From: SURF-24 sp964537965
GTDB lineage: Bacteria; Bacteroidota; Ignavibacteria; Ignavibacteriales; SURF-24
Assembly: GCA_964537965.1 (NCBI GenBank)
Contig: CAZIDB010000076.1
Coordinates: 1-19,094, forward strand
Length of the DNA stretch: 19,094 nucleotides
Direction of reading: 5' to 3'
Part shown: piece after piece, positions 16,921 to 19,094 of the stretch
Layout of the letters: each line of letters begins with the position of its first letter
Position numbering within the stretch: position 1 is the stretch's first letter
Position numbers and translations under genes: made by a program
The notes under the pieces: generated by a model
Told to the model about the DNA's origin: nothing
Database searches by the model: none
What the model saw: the letters and a program-made list of their open reading frames with translations, nothing else

Positions 16921-18090
16921 TTAGTTCAGCCAAACAGAAAAAATATCTTCACTTTCTTTCCCATCATTTACAGGAATGATAACATCAAGTTTCATTCGTC
17001 CGTTCTTTAACAAATCAATTCTCATATAACCTGAATCATCATATGCAAAGATAGTATTTTTACCTGTCGTTAAACTTCTTATCCTTGCTGCAAGACCGCC
17101 GCCGCTCACAAGCATCAGGTAATTATTCATTTGTAATACCTGCATCGAGTGATCATGCCCGGCGGCAACCGCGACCGGAGAATATTTTGTATAAATACTA
17201 TCTAGCCTACTTGCCATTCTCTTATAAACCGAAGAGGACATATCCTGGCTTGTAATTCCAAGGTTTCTTGCAAGCGGATAAAGCGAACCGATAACGGGAA
17301 GTGGGATCCACAATTCTTTAACAAACGCTCTAAGCGGAAACAGATGCGCTTCCCAGCTAAAGAATCCTCCATGTTCACCATACGAATCAACCGGGTGATG
17401 AGCAAGAACCAAAACTTTTCTGTTGCCTGCGCTTTTAAATGCAGCTTCAATATTTTTATAAACTTCATCTTCGCTTTTAGAAGAACACCCATCTGATGAC
17501 CTGTAGCGGTAGTCCTGTAGTATCCATTGCGAATCGAAGATAATAATTCTAAGATCATCTTGCACATCAATTATTTCCGGGCCGGGGCATGCGTTATTTG
17601 GCAGCAAAGAAATCTTTCCATTTGATTTTTCCTCAACATATTTTTCCTGTCTTCTTACTGCATTGGTCCCGTCTTTGCCCCAGTAATCCCAATCGTGGTT
17701 GCCGGGAATAAAATATCCTTTTGAATTACTCTCAAGAATAACCTTCATCTGCTCGTCAATTCTTCGTTCCATTTCCTTCCTGTCGGCATCATCTTCTTTC
17801 TGCATACCGAAATCATAGATATTATCACCGAGGAAGAAAATCATTTTTTCCGGTACTGGATTTTCAGATGCATCTTTCTGAAGCGATGCTAAGGATGGTT
17901 CCTGTTTACTTGCCGAAGGATCGCCCACATCACCTAGAAGATAAATTGAAGCGGCAACTTCACTTTGTTCATTCCGATCAGCCCTTGTAAATTTTATTTC
18001 ATCATTTATAAAAACACCGCTAACGCTGCAGCCTGTTAACATCAGAGCAGCATAGTTCAGCAGGGTCAAGGTAAGAATTTTATGTTTCAT
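16921..18090 (-). CDS. Lipoprotein calcineurin-like metallophosphoesterase
   Basis: A 389-residue protein from the ATG at 18090. Residues 1-20 form a lipoprotein signal with lipobox 'LTGC' (Cys21), so it is membrane-anchored on the periplasmic or outer side. The full metallophosphoesterase motif set is present: 'LLGDVGD' (Asp54), 'FLGDNIYD' (Asp89-Asn90), 'PGNHDWDYWG' (Asn131-His132-Asp133), 'LAHHP' (His231-His232) and 'AGHDHSMQ' (His312, His314). This implies a two-metal phosphoesterase; the substrate is unknown. The frame is also open from an ATG at 18132, but that would overlap the upstream gene by 35 bases and put 14 polar residues before the signal peptide; the ATG at 18090 lies 7 bases after that gene's stop and was preferred. 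It is followed after 16 bases by the kinase-like/barrel gene, with which it probably works. Confidence 0.9.
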   Translation of the reverse strand: MKHKILTLTLLNYAALMLTGCSVSGVFINDEIKFTRADRNEQSEVAASIYLLGDVGDPSASKQEPSLASLQKDASENPVPEKMIFFLGDNIYDFGMQKEDDADRKEMERRIDEQMKVILESNSKGYFIPGNHDWDYWGKDGTNAVRRQEKYVEEKSNGKISLLPNNACPGPEIIDVQDDLRIIIFDSQWILQDYRYRSSDGCSSKSEDEVYKNIEAAFKSAGNRKVLVLAHHPVDSYGEHGGFFSWEAHLFPLRAFVKELWIPLPVIGSLYPLARNLGITSQDMSSSVYKRMASRLDSIYTKYSPVAVAAGHDHSMQVLQMNNYLMLVSGGGLAARIRSLTTGKNTIFAYDDSGYMRIDLLKNGRMKLDVIIPVNDGKESEDIFSVWLN

Positions 18091-18097
18091 TTGTAAT

Positions 18098-18928
18098 TTA
18101 TTTCCCGAGAGGATATTTTGTAATTGATCCAACTGTTTTCCCTTCGTCGCTTATCAACAAAGTCTTGTCCGGTAAAAAAGCAATTCCTTCCGGCTGCTCA
18201 TGGATATGTCTGGGTAATTTGGAAAGTGCTATCACTTTATCATCAGGAGTAACTTCAACTATTCCGTTATCATTCGCAGAGATGATAAAAAAACTGCCCG
18301 ATGCAGGATTTTTAGAAATGCCGGATGGTTTAAAATCTTTTGTCCCGATTTTTCCGGTTATATATTTTATCGGCAGGACAAATCTTGGTTTCTTATCAAG
18401 CTTATTCGAAGCTAAAGAAAATGAATAGCAGGTTCTGTAGCCATTATAACCATTGCCCGGGTAATCTTTACAGGCAAGAATAAGTGAATTGGTTTCATCA
18501 TCGTAGCACATTCCTTCAATATTGTAGCTTGCGGTCAGTCCGGTTTCGTATCTTTTATAATCTACCGAACCCTTATCTCTTCCTTCAGTAAACTCAATTA
18601 AATATCCGTCGCTGGTTATTAGATAAAATTTCTTATCAACTATCTCTATGTCTTCAAAATCTCCCTTTAGGGCTTTTTTGCCTACAGAAAAAGATTTAAT
18701 TATTTCTCCACTGTTAACATCAATCTGGCATACAACTGCTCTTTCATCGTTATGTGCAAATACTCTTCCGTCCTTAGTTACTGCCATACCGGAAATTTCT
18801 TTAAGGCCTTTCGGCAGTTTTACTGATGAAGCATTTTTATTCTGAATATTATAGCGATAAAGAATCGGTGATTCTTCAATTCCATTTAAATGAAGAAAAA
18901 GCAATAATGTTATTAATAAGGATACCAT
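18098..18928 (-). CDS. SdiA-regulated-family beta-propeller protein, exported
   Basis: A 276-residue protein with a hydrophobic N-terminal segment (2-15) that looks like a short signal peptide, although it lacks positive residues. The rest is a repeating beta-propeller of the SdiA-regulated/YjiK type: 'KEISGMAVTKDGRVFAHNDE' (43-62), 'GDFEDIEIV' (89-97), 'YNIEGMCYDDE' (135-145), 'FKPSGISKNPASG' (199-211) and 'EQPEGIAFLPDKTLLISDEG' (244-263). The recurring acidic Glu/Asp-Gly and Asn-Asp positions are the metal-binding type residues of such propellers. Its biochemical role is not established. It is the first gene of the operon with the metallophosphoesterase (7 bases away) and the barrel protein, suggesting a shared envelope function. 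ATG 18928 is the only start before an in-frame upstream stop. Confidence 0.82.
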   Translation of the reverse strand: MVSLLITLLLFLHLNGIEESPILYRYNIQNKNASSVKLPKGLKEISGMAVTKDGRVFAHNDERAVVCQIDVNSGEIIKSFSVGKKALKGDFEDIEIVDKKFYLITSDGYLIEFTEGRDKGSVDYKRYETGLTASYNIEGMCYDDETNSLILACKDYPGNGYNGYRTCYSFSLASNKLDKKPRFVLPIKYITGKIGTKDFKPSGISKNPASGSFFIISANDNGIVEVTPDDKVIALSKLPRHIHEQPEGIAFLPDKTLLISDEGKTVGSITKYPLGK

Positions 18929-18950
18929 ATCAGTCCATTTATTTTTTTGC

Positions 18951-18981
18951 TAAAAGTATAGGATTGAAATTTGAAAAGCAA
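18951..18981 (-). promoter_or_regulatory. Putative Bacteroidota-type promoter of the propeller/phosphoesterase/barrel operon
   Basis: On the minus strand TTG (18981-18979), a 20-base spacer and TACTTTTA (18958-18951) match the -33/-7 consensus except for the final G of the -7 box. The predicted leader before the ATG at 18928 is short, about 15-20 bases. Confidence 0.45.
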
Positions 18982-19035
18982 GAGTGAAGAAAAATAGAAC
19001 ACATACGGAGAGGTAGTTGAATAACAAATTAATAC

Positions 19036-19063
19036 ATCATCCCGAGCGGAGTCGAGGGATGAT
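19036..19063. repeat. Dispersed CATCCC hairpin repeat
   Basis: ATCATCCC (19036-19043) and GGGATGAT (19056-19063) are perfect inverted arms around CGAGCGGAGTCGA. I recognise the form 'CATCCCGAGCGGAGTCGAGGG' (in one 21-base stretch starting 19038) as a recurrent intergenic element in Bacteroidota-group genomes. It is followed by GATCTGATCTGTGT (19071-19084), related to the repeat at 7994-8080. Confidence 0.65.
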
Positions 19064-19094
19064 CTTCACTGATCTGATCTGTGTAAATCATAAC

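Noticed and set aside
18090..18132. Upstream start for the metallophosphoesterase at 18132
   Set aside because: It overlaps the preceding gene and puts a polar stretch before an otherwise perfect lipoprotein signal.

Overview
This window looks like a chromosomal stretch from a member of the Ignavibacteria or a close relative in the Bacteroidota/Ignavibacteriota group. Three things support this. The sequence is AT-rich. Two secreted proteins end in type IX secretion (T9SS) sorting domains with the 'QNYPNPFNPVT' signature that is very common in Ignavibacteria. Several genes are preceded by matches to the Bacteroidota promoter consensus (TTG, about 19-20 bases, TAnnTTTG). The taxon is an inference; there is no rRNA or tRNA in the window to settle it. 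Two 100-base runs of N (10023-10122 and 15468-15567) are assembly gaps of placeholder size.

Region 1 (1-7829, minus strand) is a probable operon of secreted carbohydrate-related proteins. In transcription order they are an AGE-fold (N-acylglucosamine/cellobiose/mannobiose 2-epimerase-like) protein with a T9SS tail, a 1480-residue CotH-kinase/beta-helix/lamin-tail protein with a T9SS tail, and a GH27 alpha-galactosidase that runs off the left edge. Together they suggest work on a galactose-decorated polysaccharide outside the cell. Both T9SS tails carry an in-frame palindromic element (TGTAGAGACG...CGTCTCTACA) at the same place in the domain.

Region 2 (7830-10450) holds a divergent promoter region with ATCTGTG-type repeats, the carbon-starvation/pyruvate transporter CstA, and a gene-free stretch of short degenerate repeats around the first gap.

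Region 3 (10451-14326, plus strand) has three genes: an HD-domain protein fused to a PycTM-like (Pycsar effector) membrane domain, a SixA-type histidine phosphatase, and polyphosphate kinase PPK1. No cyclase gene is present. The context points to phosphate/nucleotide signalling or stress, with a possible link to immunity.

Region 4 (14341-18928, minus strand) is a tight operon: an SdiA-regulated-type beta-propeller, a lipoprotein metallophosphoesterase, and an outer-membrane protein with a kinase-like N-terminal domain and an Omp85/BamA-type barrel. The last gene is cut by the second gap and, by reading frame, is one gene and not two. The right end (18929-19094) holds an operon promoter and a dispersed hairpin repeat.
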